64,000 nt of DNA, taken from Thermomonospora echinospora (GTDB lineage Bacteria > Actinomycetota > Actinomycetes > Streptosporangiales > Streptosporangiaceae). The DNA lies in NCBI RefSeq assembly GCF_900108175.1, contig NZ_FNVO01000011.1:62001-126000 (forward strand). The letters run 5' to 3'. Below, piece by piece: positions 50,735-58,792 of this stretch. Both the position numbers and the translations under genes were made by a program. The first letter of the stretch is position 1; each line of letters opens with the position of its first letter. The notes beneath the pieces were generated by a model. That model saw nothing but the letters and a program-made list of their open reading frames with translations, did not search any database and was not told the origin of the DNA.

Positions 50735-51549
50735 CCCCCGCCGACAAGCCCGGTGCGCTGCAGTTCGAGGACGTGTCGGTCGTCGCCGGCGGCCGGACCC
50801 TGGTGGAGCGGGTGTCCCTGACGGTGGCGCCGGGCGAGGTGGTGGCCCTGGCCGGGCCCAACGGCGCGGGCAAGTCCACGCTGCTGCGCACCTGCTACCG
50901 GGCGCTGCGTCCCACCTCGGGACGGGTGCGGCTGGATGGCGAGGACGTGTGGCGGACGCCCGGCAGGCGTCTGGCACGAAGGCTGGCCGCCGTCCCGCAG
51001 GAGAGCACCGGCGACTTCGAGCTCAGCGCCTACGACGTGGTCGCGATGGGGCGCACCCCCCACAAACGCCCCTTCGCGGGGGACGACTCCGACGACCGCG
51101 ACATCATCATGCAGTCGCTGGACCGGCTGGACATCGCCGGCCTGGCCCACGCCCCCTTCGACCGGCTGTCGGGCGGCGAGAAACAACGAGTGCTGATCGC
51201 CCGCGCGCTCGCCCAGCGCACCGGCACGATGGTGCTGGACGAACCCACCAACCACCTGGACCTGCGGCACCAGCTCGACGCCCTCCACCTGGTGCGCGGG
51301 CTCGGCGTCACCGCCCTCATCGCCCTGCACGACCTCAACCTCGCCGCGGCGTTCTGCGACCGCATCTGCGTCCTGGACGGCGGCCGTACGGTGGCCGTCG
51401 GTCCACCGGCCCAGGTGCTGACCGCCGAACTGCTGGCCGAGGTCTACCGCGTCGACGCCGAGGTCACCGAGCATCCCCGCACCGGCATCCCCCAGATCAC
51501 CGTGCTCCCGGGACGGGACGGACCGGAAAGGAGCATGCCCACGAACTGA
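50731..51549 (+). CDS. btuD: cobalamin ABC transporter ATPase (BtuD type)
   Basis: This 272-residue ABC ATPase has Walker A AGPNGAGKSTLL, Q-loop AAVPQES, signature LSGGEKQRVLIARAL, Walker B MVLDEPTNHLD and switch His in ALHDLNLAA. Start ATG 50731 overlaps the permease stop by ATGA; an extension inside btuC is not used. A GGCAATGCGG/CCGCATTGCC hairpin at 51593-51614 follows. Confidence 0.93.
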   Translation: MTPADKPGALQFEDVSVVAGGRTLVERVSLTVAPGEVVALAGPNGAGKSTLLRTCYRALRPTSGRVRLDGEDVWRTPGRRLARRLAAVPQESTGDFELSAYDVVAMGRTPHKRPFAGDDSDDRDIIMQSLDRLDIAGLAHAPFDRLSGGEKQRVLIARALAQRTGTMVLDEPTNHLDLRHQLDALHLVRGLGVTALIALHDLNLAAAFCDRICVLDGGRTVAVGPPAQVLTAELLAEVYRVDAEVTEHPRTGIPQITVLPGRDGPERSMPTN

Positions 51550-51592
51550 ACGGCTCGGCGGTGCGCCATGTGCCGAGCTTCCCCGAAAACAC

Positions 51593-51614
51593 GGCAATGC
51601 GGTGCCGCATTGCC
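51593..51614 (+). terminator. hairpin downstream of btuD
   Basis: Perfect inverted repeat ggcaatgcgg (51593-51602) / ccgcattgcc (51605-51614), about 8 bp of usable stem with a 6-base loop. Confidence 0.6.
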
Positions 51615-52087
51615 CACCGCGCCCCGGACGCCGCTCACCCGAAGATCACCCCAACGGCCGGGGACCGGAGTCTCCCGACGCGACCGCACTACGAAATGCC
51701 TGCGCCGAATCCGTCGCCGCCGCCCTCACCGACACCGCCGACATCGGTGGGTTCTTCACGATCACCGTGGGCGGCCCGGACCGGGGCCGGCACCCGGTCG
51801 CCGCCGACTACGCCCGCGGCGTCCCGGACCTGATCACGGCGAACACCGAACGGTACGGCACCCCGGAAGCGCGGATCGGCGCGTCGATCATGCAGCTAGG
51901 CCACGCCGCGCGGCTGTGGTCACCGGTACTGGCCTGCACCATTGTGCACGGCCTCGTTCCGGACCTGACCGACCTGCACCGTGCCGAAGACGGCCTGGCA
52001 CTACGGCTGCCCGCCCCCGGCGGCCGATGCCGATGTCGGCGAGATGCCCGGCCGGCCTGGTGGCGGCCGGAAGGTGCCGATCCGTGA
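51602..52087 (+). pseudogene. FhuF-like siderophore-iron reductase remnant
   Basis: The frame contains ALTDTADIGGFFTITVGGPD, ITANTERYGTPEARIGASIM and HAARLWSPVLACTIVHGLVP. These are the N-terminal half of FhuF-type ferric reductases (variable loop, R/Y-G-T-x-E-R-R-x-A-A-S, A-A-R-L-W-S-P). The usual second half with the C-terminal C-C-x10-C-x2-C cluster is absent, and the frame ends in Arg-rich noise. Another short frame nearby (IRELIDDRVLDLPAEQS) looks like an unrelated scrap. Likely truncated and inactive. Confidence 0.6.
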
Positions 52088-52230
52088 GCTGATCGATGAC
52101 CGGGTGCTGGACCTGCCGGCCGAGCAGTCCCGGGATGAGGCCGGGTAGCAGGGGATGTGGCCGGTGACTCAGATTCTGTGCCATACCCCTGCAGCGGCGG
52201 GCCCTTTTACGATGCCTGGTCGAGCGGCCT

Positions 52231-52252
52231 GGGGCCGGCGGCTGCCGGCCCC
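52231..52252 (-). terminator. hairpin downstream of the Dyp peroxidase operon
   Basis: ggggccggc (52231-52239) pairs perfectly with gccggcccc (52244-52252), loop ggct. It lies 29 bp past the stop of the minus-strand peroxidase gene. Confidence 0.6.
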
Positions 52253-52280
52253 TTCCCGGTCGCCGGGGAGGGGCGGGTGT

Positions 52281-53474
52281 TCAGGCTAGGAGGGTTTCGC
52301 CGATCCAGCCGCCTGTGGTGCAGCCGGGTGGGAGGGCGAAGACGGCGGAGCCGATGGGGGTGGTCCAGGCGTTGAGCAGGTCGGTGGCGGCCAGGCGTTG
52401 CTGGACGGGGATGAACTGGCGGGTGATGTCGGCCTGGTAGGAGATGAACAGCAGGCCGGTGTCGGTGACGCCGTCGGCGCTGACGGTTTCGTCGTAGTTG
52501 TAGCTGCGGCGGAGCATCCGCTGAGCGGGGTCGGCGGTGTGGGCCAGGCGGATGTGGGCGGCGTCGTCGATGACCGGGAAGCCGACGTGGTCTTTGGCGT
52601 GCAGGTCGGGTTCGTCGTGCTCGTTGTGGCCGGTGAGGGGTGCGCCGGTGGCCAGGCGCCGGCCGATGGAGAACTCCTTGGCCGCTTCATCGGCTCTGTC
52701 CCATTTCTCTAGGTCCATGTGGATACGGCGGAGCACCATGAGGGTGCCGCCGTGCAGCCAGGCGGGCCCGTCGCTGATCCAGACGGCCTTGCCGAGGTCG
52801 GTGGGCTGGACGGTGCCGTCGAGCTGGCCCATGAGGTTGCGCTGGGTGTGTCCGGCGGGCTGGGATGTGGGTGGGCGGCGGAAGCCGCGTTGGGTCCAGC
52901 GGACGGTGGCGAACGCGCGGGCGTCCTTGGTGATCAGGCGCAGCGCGTGGGCGAGGGTGACGGGGTCGTCGGCGCAGATTTGGACCAGCAGGTCGCCGTC
53001 GCTCCAGCGGTCTTGGAGCTTGTCGATGGAGAACTTGGGCAGGTCGATGGCCGGACGCTGGTGCTTGAGGCCGGCGGCGGTGAACAGGCCGGGCCCGAAC
53101 CCGAAGGTGACGGTGAGGCGGGCGGGGATGTCGGCGAGTTCGGGCTGGGCGTCGGCCAGGCCGGCTTGCCCTTCGGTGAGGCGGCGGGCGTCGTCGGTGA
53201 GGATGCGCATGAGGCGGCCGAGGGCTTCGCGGTCGGTGCCGGGCCGCAGGTCCAGGCCGAGGAGGGCGGCGTGGGTCTGCGGGCTGGTGGCGATACCGGC
53301 CTGGTGGGGGCCGTGGAACGGCTCGGTGGCCGGGGCTGCGGTGGATGGCGCGGGGCTGGTGGGCTGGTCGTCGGGGCGGGGGGCGGCGAGGTAGCCGCTG
53401 GTGGCGGCGAGCGTGGAGCCCGCCGCCACCGCGCCTCCGAGGATCAGGCCGCGCCGGGTGAGGTCGCGGCGCAT
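52281..53474 (-). CDS. efeB: Tat-exported Dyp-type heme peroxidase (EfeB-like)
   Basis: This 397-residue protein has a twin-arginine signal (DLTRRGLILGGAVAAGSTL). The Dyp fold shows the GxxDG motif (MGQLDGTVQP), the proximal heme His in DDAAHIRLAHTADP and the catalytic Arg in MLRRSYNYDE. Dyp peroxidases oxidise substrates with peroxide; EfeB homologues also take part in iron/heme handling. Here it lies two bases after a PCuAC copper chaperone gene and after a PepSY membrane protein, without EfeU or EfeO nearby. Start ATG 53474. An extracytoplasmic role is certain from the Tat signal; the substrate is not. Confidence 0.88.
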   Translation of the reverse strand: MRRDLTRRGLILGGAVAAGSTLAATSGYLAAPRPDDQPTSPAPSTAAPATEPFHGPHQAGIATSPQTHAALLGLDLRPGTDREALGRLMRILTDDARRLTEGQAGLADAQPELADIPARLTVTFGFGPGLFTAAGLKHQRPAIDLPKFSIDKLQDRWSDGDLLVQICADDPVTLAHALRLITKDARAFATVRWTQRGFRRPPTSQPAGHTQRNLMGQLDGTVQPTDLGKAVWISDGPAWLHGGTLMVLRRIHMDLEKWDRADEAAKEFSIGRRLATGAPLTGHNEHDEPDLHAKDHVGFPVIDDAAHIRLAHTADPAQRMLRRSYNYDETVSADGVTDTGLLFISYQADITRQFIPVQQRLAATDLLNAWTTPIGSAVFALPPGCTTGGWIGETLLA

Positions 53475-53476
53475 GG

Positions 53477-54007
53477 TCAGTGCCCCGGCGCGTAGGTCTC
53501 GTTGCCGCCGTTGAAGTCCTTGGCCAGCGCGGAGAACCGGATCGTGGACCGGTCGGCGAGGGTGAGGGTGAAGGCGACCTGCCGGCCGGGTTCGATCGGT
53601 CCGGTGACGTCCATGAGCATGATGTGATAGCCGCCGGGCTTGAGTTCGAGCTTTCCGCCGGCGGGGACGGTGAAGCCGCCCTGCTTGGGCCGCATCTTCA
53701 TCTCGCCGCCGGAGCCGGCGACCTCGTGCAGCTCGACCTTGGGCGAGGCCGGGGTCGCGGCCGACACGATGGTCACCTCGGCGCCGGTGGTGTTGGTGAT
53801 GGTGCCGAACGCGGCGGTCATCCCCTTGTCGACGGTCTTCACCCACGGGTTGGTGATGGTCAGGGCCTCCTTGGGCGCCGAGGCCGAGGCCGAGGCCGCA
53901 GGCGTGACGGTGGCCGCCGCCCCGGTCGTGTCATCTCCGCTGCCGCAGGCCGCCAGCGGCAGCGCGAGCAGGGGCAGGGCGGGAACGATGATGCGGATGT
54001 TCAACAC
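53477..54007 (-). CDS. pcuAC: PCuA(C)-family periplasmic copper chaperone lipoprotein
   Basis: This 176-residue lipoprotein has lipobox LPLAAC-G, an Ala/Ser spacer and a cupredoxin-like PCuAC domain carrying the copper motif H-x-M-type. VELHEVAGSGGEMKMRP supplies His and Met, and GGYHIMLMD gives the second His-x-Met. It delivers copper to extracytoplasmic enzymes such as cytochrome oxidase. The Pro-rich spacer and outer-membrane-face anchoring are usual in Gram-positive homologues. Operon with the peroxidase and PepSY genes. Confidence 0.88.
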   Translation of the reverse strand: MLNIRIIVPALPLLALPLAACGSGDDTTGAAATVTPAASASASAPKEALTITNPWVKTVDKGMTAAFGTITNTTGAEVTIVSAATPASPKVELHEVAGSGGEMKMRPKQGGFTVPAGGKLELKPGGYHIMLMDVTGPIEPGRQVAFTLTLADRSTIRFSALAKDFNGGNETYAPGH

Positions 54008-54094
54008 ACGTCGCCTTTCAACGGAATATGAGTGAAACGCTCGTGGCCCTGGGGTCGCTGCGGCCGTGGCCGCGCCTCGGGGAACGGGACCGGG

Positions 54095-55486
54095 TCAGGG
54101 CGACACGGTGCCCGTGCGGGTCCTGCGCCGGATGAGGGCGCCGATCACGGCGTCCACAACGAGGAAGCCCAGGAGGGTGTAGCCGAACAGCGGGACCAGC
54201 CAGGCGGCACCGAGCGCGAGCGCGCCGAGCGGGACCAGCAGCCAGGGCGGGGCGCTGCGCCAGGCGCCGCGCGGGATCGGGCGGCCGAAGCCGTGCCGGC
54301 CGCGCCGCCACCACATCAGGTAACCCAGCACGATCAGCGTGATGAGACCGGCCGCCAGCGCGGCCAGCAGCAACTGGTTGACCGGACCGAACAGCGATCC
54401 CATGTGCGCGGAGATGCCGATCGCGGTCAGCTTGGCCAGGAACGGGTAATCGGCGAACGCCAGCGTGTCGATCACCTGCGCGGAGGAGGGATCGATCGCC
54501 TTGGAGTCCTGGCGCAGCGGCCAGGACCGGTCGACCTGCTGCACCACGAACGCCTCGTCGGCCGCCTTGGGATAGGTGACCTCGACCGGGCCGGCCAGGC
54601 CCGCCGCCGCCAGGATCCGGTCGACGTCGGCCTGGGACGGGGAAGCGTCGTGGCCGTGGTCGTGTCCCGTGCCGCCCGAACCGTGGTGGCCGGCGGCTGC
54701 GGTTCCCGACAGGGTCGGGGTGACGCCGTTCAGCTTCTCCTGCAGGACGTTCACCCGTGCCCCGGCGTACTGCGACCAGGTCAGGCCGGTGGCCGACAGG
54801 AACAGCAGCCCGGCCGCCGCCCACAGGCCGACCGTGCCGTGCAGCGACAGCGTCCGGCGCCGCCCCCGAGCCTTCAGGTCGGGAAAGGCCAGCTCACGGC
54901 GCCGCGTGCGGCGCCGTGAAATCCACAGCACCAGGCCGCCGAGGACGACCACCCACAGCCAGGACGCGGCCATCTCGCTGTAGAGCCGCCCCGGATCGCC
55001 CAGGTGCAGATGGCGGTGGGTCTGGGACAGCCACGCCCGCACCGGCAGCGCCTCGGAACCGCCGTAGACGGTCAGCTCGCCCCTGACCGTCCCGCGGTAC
55101 GGGTCGACGTAGACGGCGAGCTTCTCGGAGGTGCCCAGCCCGGCGACGTCCATCAGCACCCGGGTGGTCTGGCCGGTCTCCACCGACGGTCGGACGCCCA
55201 GCACGGTCCCGTCGGGCCGGGCCACCTTGGCGATCTGCACCTGCCGTTCGACCGGCAGCCGCTCGCCGGCGGCAGGCACCCGCAGCTGGTCGGCGTAGAT
55301 GATCTTTTCGGCCTGCCAGGAGCACGCGTACAGAAAGCCGGTGGTGGCGGCCACCAGCAGGAAGGGCGCGATCAGCATGCCGGCGTAGAAGTGCAGGCGC
55401 AACGCCAGCGCCGCAAGCCCGCTTCTGACGGACCGGGGCGCCTGCGTGGGCTCGGGTGGGGCGGGGACGGAGGTTTGCAGTGACAA
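54095..55486 (-). CDS. PepSY-domain polytopic membrane protein (putative reductase/metal protein)
   Basis: This 463-residue PepSY_TM family protein has four main transmembrane segments (HFYAGMLIAPFLLVAATTGF, ASWLWVVVLGGLVLWISRRR, LLFLSATGLTW and a C-terminal set) with two extracytoplasmic PepSY regions. A His/Gly/Asp-rich loop HHGSGGTGHDHGHD (about 250-265) could bind copper. Conserved His pairs near helices (LSQTHRHLHLG, SLHGTVGLW) may bind heme, as in related iron-uptake reductases. The start is TTG 55486 with GAGGAG upstream. It heads the three-gene metal operon. Confidence 0.82.
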   Translation of the reverse strand: MSLQTSVPAPPEPTQAPRSVRSGLAALALRLHFYAGMLIAPFLLVAATTGFLYACSWQAEKIIYADQLRVPAAGERLPVERQVQIAKVARPDGTVLGVRPSVETGQTTRVLMDVAGLGTSEKLAVYVDPYRGTVRGELTVYGGSEALPVRAWLSQTHRHLHLGDPGRLYSEMAASWLWVVVLGGLVLWISRRRTRRRELAFPDLKARGRRRTLSLHGTVGLWAAAGLLFLSATGLTWSQYAGARVNVLQEKLNGVTPTLSGTAAAGHHGSGGTGHDHGHDASPSQADVDRILAAAGLAGPVEVTYPKAADEAFVVQQVDRSWPLRQDSKAIDPSSAQVIDTLAFADYPFLAKLTAIGISAHMGSLFGPVNQLLLAALAAGLITLIVLGYLMWWRRGRHGFGRPIPRGAWRSAPPWLLVPLGALALGAAWLVPLFGYTLLGFLVVDAVIGALIRRRTRTGTVSP

Positions 55487-56145
55487 CGTCGGCTCCTCAA
55501 CGAAACTTTCAGTGGGCCTTGGCGGGAGAGCACAGAAGGCTCGGACCGGATCGGGGCGCGGCCAGGGGCGGCGCGGGGTGCTCGGTGAGACCGGCGCCGG
55601 TTCGGCCCGAGAGCATCGTTCGGGGCCGGACCGGCGCCGGAGTCTGTGGTCAGTGCGCGGCCAGGCTCTGCAGGCAGGCGTCGTACGTGCCGGAACGGGC
55701 CTGGCCGATGAGGTCCTGGGACTTCTCGGCGCTCATCTGGATCCGCTGGCCGAAGCCGGCGGCGCAGCCCGAGGACGGCGCGCAGCAGCGCGCTGTCGCC
55801 CGACCCGCCGGCCCCGGTGACGGCCACCCGCTCGCCCGGCTCCACCCGCAGGCCGACGCCGTCGAGGGCGGGACACCGGCCATACCGGCAGCGCACCGCG
55901 CGCAGCCGCAGGGCCAGGCCGCCCGGCAGCCCCCGCTCACGTGCGAGGAACGGCGGATCCGAGCAAGGAACGGTACGTGCCGCGCGCGGCACGTCGAGAA
56001 GGGCTGATCACCGATATCTCCTGGACGAGGTGTGAAGGGTGTCCGGGCGGCGCGGTGAGAAGGCACCGCGACGGGCCCGGCGGCACACTTCGCCCCAGGA
56101 GCGCCGGATCGGGAAATCAGGAGAAGAGCAGGACCGAATCAGCGA
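55487..56145. other. interval with gene scraps, no intact gene
   Basis: About 660 bp upstream of the PepSY gene. It must hold that gene's promoter, and it contains an ABC-ATPase fragment and an orphan C-terminal peptide listed separately. Nothing else recognised. Confidence 0.45.
55650..55935 (-). pseudogene. ABC-ATPase N-terminal fragment joined to an unrelated C-terminus
   Basis: The segment 55755-55935 encodes ALRLRAVRCRYGRCPALDGV, GLRVEPGERVAVTGAGGSGD, SALLRAVLGLR, an ABC-transporter start whose Walker A reads GAGGSGDS instead of GxxGxGKS, so Lys is lost. In another frame, 55650-55765 encodes FGQRIQMSAEKSQDLIGQAR and SGTYDACLQSLAAH with a stop, looking like the natural end of an unrelated protein. 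Both pieces are truncated; together they mark a deletion junction. Confidence 0.55.
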
Positions 56146-56757
56146 TCAGGCGGCCGCACCGGGGACGCACCACGTCCCGGGAGGGCCTCGCCGCACCACG
56201 GCGTACCGCAGAACGGCCTGCACGGGCGCGCACTCACCGGTACGCGCGCCGACGATCGGACGGGGCCAGGTGGAAGCCGACCCGGCCGCGAGGTACAGCA
56301 GGAACAGCAGCGGGCGCAGCACCCAGCCGGTCAGCTGCCGGACCAGAGCGCACAGCCGCGCCTCCCCCCACTCCAGCCAGGCGGAGGTCACCAGCACGCT
56401 CACCGCGTGCATCAGCAGCATCCCCAGGCCCGGAGTGCCGTGCTCCATCGCCTCCATACCCGCGGCCCCGCCCATGGGAGCAGCCGGCGCGGCCGGCGCC
56501 GGGGCGGCCCCCTGAGCCTTGGTCAGCAGAACATGCAGCACGACCTGCGACACAGCGGTGGCGGGCAGGATGGAGGCCAGGGTGCGTTCCCGGCCGGTCA
56601 ACGCCAACGCGGGAACCACAATGACCAGAAACCCGGTCAGCACCGCCGACCGGTCAAGGGAGCCACCACCAGTGAGATGCCCGAGCGTGGCCAGAACGGC
56701 GCACGTGGCGGCGAAGCTCACCGCACGCACCCACCGCACCACCGACATCAGGCCCAT
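56146..56757 (-). CDS. Met/His-rich integral membrane protein, copper-cluster type
   Basis: This 203-residue protein has about four hydrophobic helices: SFAATCAVLATLGHLTGG, AVLTGFLVIVVPALALTG, LLMHAVSVLVTSAWLEWG and WVLRPLLFLLYLAAGS. A loop rich in Ala, Pro, Gly and Met follows helix 3 (PMGGAAGMEAMEHGTPGLGM). Met/His clusters on an extracytoplasmic loop suggest copper binding, in keeping with the PCuAC, PepSY and Csp genes nearby. ATG 56757 has GGGAG upstream; an ATG at 56781 is an alternative start. Function unproven. Confidence 0.7.
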   Translation of the reverse strand: MGLMSVVRWVRAVSFAATCAVLATLGHLTGGGSLDRSAVLTGFLVIVVPALALTGRERTLASILPATAVSQVVLHVLLTKAQGAAPAPAAPAAPMGGAAGMEAMEHGTPGLGMLLMHAVSVLVTSAWLEWGEARLCALVRQLTGWVLRPLLFLLYLAAGSASTWPRPIVGARTGECAPVQAVLRYAVVRRGPPGTWCVPGAAA

Positions 56758-56829
56758 AACGCTCGAATACTCCCATACCATGGCCGGGCCCGGTACCCTG
56801 ACCGGCCGCGGCTGGACCTGGCCAGGTCA

Positions 56830-57200
56830 TCACCTCATACCCGGCCTCGACGATCGCCGTGCGCACCACGGCCTTCCTCGACCGCGACGGCGGCGATGTC
56901 CAAGGCGGCGATCGGGTCGGCCCAGGACCAGCCGAGCAGGCTGTTGAGCGCCAGGGGCCCACCAGCAGCAGCTTTCCAGCTCGGCATCCGGGCAGGTGCA
57001 GTCGGCGGCCACCGTCACCACGGCGGTGCGCAGGTCGTCCAAGACGTGACCGAGGCGGGCGTCGGCCGGCTCGTAGCGGCCCCGGCGACCCTTGGAGACG
57101 GCGACCACCAGGCCGCAGTCGCGCAGGCACGTCAGATGCTTCGGCAGCCGCGTCCGGGAGACGCCCGGCCCTCGGCCAGGTCGACCGGATGCGCCGGGCC
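56830..57200 (-). pseudogene. CmtR-like ArsR repressor fused by deletion to the end of a cation-efflux (CDF) protein
   Basis: Minus-strand frames read VSRTRLPKHLTCLRDCGLVV, AVSKGRRGRYEPADARLGHV, DCTCPDAELESCC, the C-terminal half of a CmtR-type Cd/Pb sensor. Its N-terminal part is frameshifted (VDLAEG before the break). Immediately after, in the next frame, comes GPLALNSLLGWSWADPIAAL, DIAAVAVEEGRG and a stop, the last helix of a CDF-family transporter usually encoded after CmtR. The transporter body and the repressor's N-terminus are gone. Confidence 0.72.
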
Positions 57201-57250
57201 GCCGGTAGGGGGAACGGTGACAAGGTCACAGAACGGATCACTCCAACTGG

Positions 57251-57332
57251 AAGATGATCTTCCTTAGCGTGGAATCACCGCTAGGGACACCTGTCGTCGA
57301 AGCAGGTCAGGGAGTTTCGTCGGTTCCCCACT
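57251..57332 (+). repeat. dispersed repeat, copy 2
   Basis: Same sequence family as 34221-34304, in the same orientation. It starts at AAGATGATCTTCCTTAGCG and ends TTTCGTCGGTTCCCCACT. It abuts the CmtR/CDF wreck, supporting a link with rearrangement. Confidence 0.75.
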
Positions 57333-57335
57333 CGG

Positions 57336-57393
57336 GACGAGGGACCGCATGGTCGAAGCTTCGCTTCTTCCCGGCGGTCCCTCGTCGTTTTTT
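57336..57393 (+). terminator. strong intrinsic terminator with T tract
   Basis: gacgagggaccgc (57336-57348) pairs perfectly with gcggtccctcgtc (57374-57386) over 13 bp and is followed by gttttttcc. This is the clearest rho-independent terminator in the window, but no intact plus-strand gene ends just before it, so it may belong to a lost gene. Confidence 0.85.
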
Positions 57394-57990
57394 CCGGGGG
57401 GCGACCCCCGGACCCCCGCGTGTGGGGGCGCTGCCCCCACGCCCCCGCTTCGGGGGTGGGAGGCCTTGAGAGCTTGAGACCTTGGTGGCTTGGGAACTGG
57501 GGCTTGAGGGCTTGGGATCCGAGAGCTTGAGGGCTGGGAGCTTGGGGCCGGGAGCCTTGGGACGGGGCTGGGAGGCCCTGGGAGGCCCTGGGGACTTGTT
57601 GTCGCTGAGGGTGACTTCATGATTGCTCGGCGTTGTGTTGTGGGTGGGGCTTTGCCGGGGTGATCGCCGGTGGGGCGGGGTGGTCGTTGGTATTCGGCCC
57701 CCTGTTCTGGGGGGCGGGACTTTTTGACGGGCCGGTCGGGGTGTGCTCGGGGCTGGTGAGGGGCCGCCTGCCTGTTGTCTCTGTCTACCCGATCGGTCTG
57801 GTGGGTGGCCTACCCGTCTGGTCTGGGTTTTGTCGGACCTGATGGCGGAGGCGATGCCGTCCCTGCCGGTTCCCACTCGGGGCCGGGGGCGCATGGTCGC
57901 AGCCGGTCTTCCCGTGTGGACCCTCGCCGGTTCGTGAATATCTGGGCGGGGTCGGGTAGGGGGGTGGGACGCATTCGGAAGGGGGATGTC
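57394..57990. other. hairpin-rich and low-complexity interval upstream of the Csp gene
   Basis: 57394-57460 is a chain of G5/C5 hairpins (gggggcgacccccg, gtgggggcgctgcccccac, gcccccgcttcggggg). 57465-57600 is a degenerate G/T-rich repeat with cores GAGCTTGAG and GCTTGGGA. 57601-57990 carries no recognised gene and must contain the csp promoter. Confidence 0.6.
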
Positions 57991-58458
57991 ATGGCTTCGA
58001 CGACCATGCAGATGCTGGAGACCTATCCGGCCGAGATCGAGCTCGACCGCCGCATGCTGGCCGAGGTGATCGACGCGTTGAAGGACTGCGCGCAGACCTG
58101 TACGGCGTGTGCGGACGCCTGTCTGTCCGAGCCGGTGGAGGAGTTGCAGAACCTGACCCGCTGCATCCGCGACAACCTCGACTGCGCGGAGATCTGCACC
58201 ACCACCGCCTCGGTGCTGTCCCGGCACACCGGCTACGACGCCAACCTCACCCACGCGCAGGTCCAGTCCGCCATCCAGGCGACGAAGACCTGTGGCGACT
58301 CCTGCGACGAGCACCGCGACACCCATGAGCACTGCCGTATCTGCGCCGAGACGTGCCGGTCCACCGAGCAGGCGCTCAACGGCCTGCTCCCCCACCTGGA
58401 GCCCTCTGGCAAGGGCGCGCAGAGGCCCGGCCGGGCCGCCCCGCAGCAGGGTCGTTGA
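57991..58458 (+). CDS. csp: four-helix-bundle copper storage protein (Csp family, DUF326)
   Basis: This 155-residue Cys-rich helical protein has C-x3-C and C-x2-C spacings along four helices: LKDCAQTCTACADACLSEP, LTRCIRDNLDCAEICTTTA, TKTCGDSCDEHRDTHEHCRI and CAETCRSTEQALNGLL. Csp proteins line the bundle interior with Cys thiolates to hold many Cu(I) ions. Start ATG 57991 follows GGGGGATGTC. No Tat signal is seen, so it is the cytosolic Csp3-like type. Fits a copper-handling neighbourhood. Confidence 0.9.
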   Translation: MASTTMQMLETYPAEIELDRRMLAEVIDALKDCAQTCTACADACLSEPVEELQNLTRCIRDNLDCAEICTTTASVLSRHTGYDANLTHAQVQSAIQATKTCGDSCDEHRDTHEHCRICAETCRSTEQALNGLLPHLEPSGKGAQRPGRAAPQQGR

Positions 58459-58792
58459 TCCGCTGCGGCGTCCGAGCTCCTGACGTCTGTGTTCGCCGGA
58501 CGTTGACGCCGTCTCACCGGACGGGAACGCCCGGCGGACGAGGGGACCGGTGCCGGCCGGACGTGCCGCCGGCCGGGTCTCTGGTGGGCGCTGAGCGGGT
58601 GGACGAGGGGGTCGGCGGCCGACCGCTCGGCGATGTGGGGGTTCAGCCGGTGGCGTCAGAGCTCCATCAGTCGGTCGGCGTCCGGCAGTTCGGCCGGCAC
58701 GTTCGCCAGTGGTCGCCGATGAGGCCACCCCCGGCACCGGCTCGACGAGGTCGTCGGCGCCCCGGGGTGCTTCGCGAGCATGGCCGCCAGGC
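58459..58792. other. gene-free interval
   Basis: The 334 bp between csp and the convergent heme oxygenase gene hold no credible gene. A short minus-strand frame ending PAELPDADRLMEL (58661-58783) could be a scrap of a coding end but matches nothing I recognise. Confidence 0.4.

Noticed and set aside
55456-56007. Plus-strand gene in the interval upstream of the PepSY gene
   Set aside because: Arg/Ala-rich frame without family resemblance; minus-strand remnants explain the region better.
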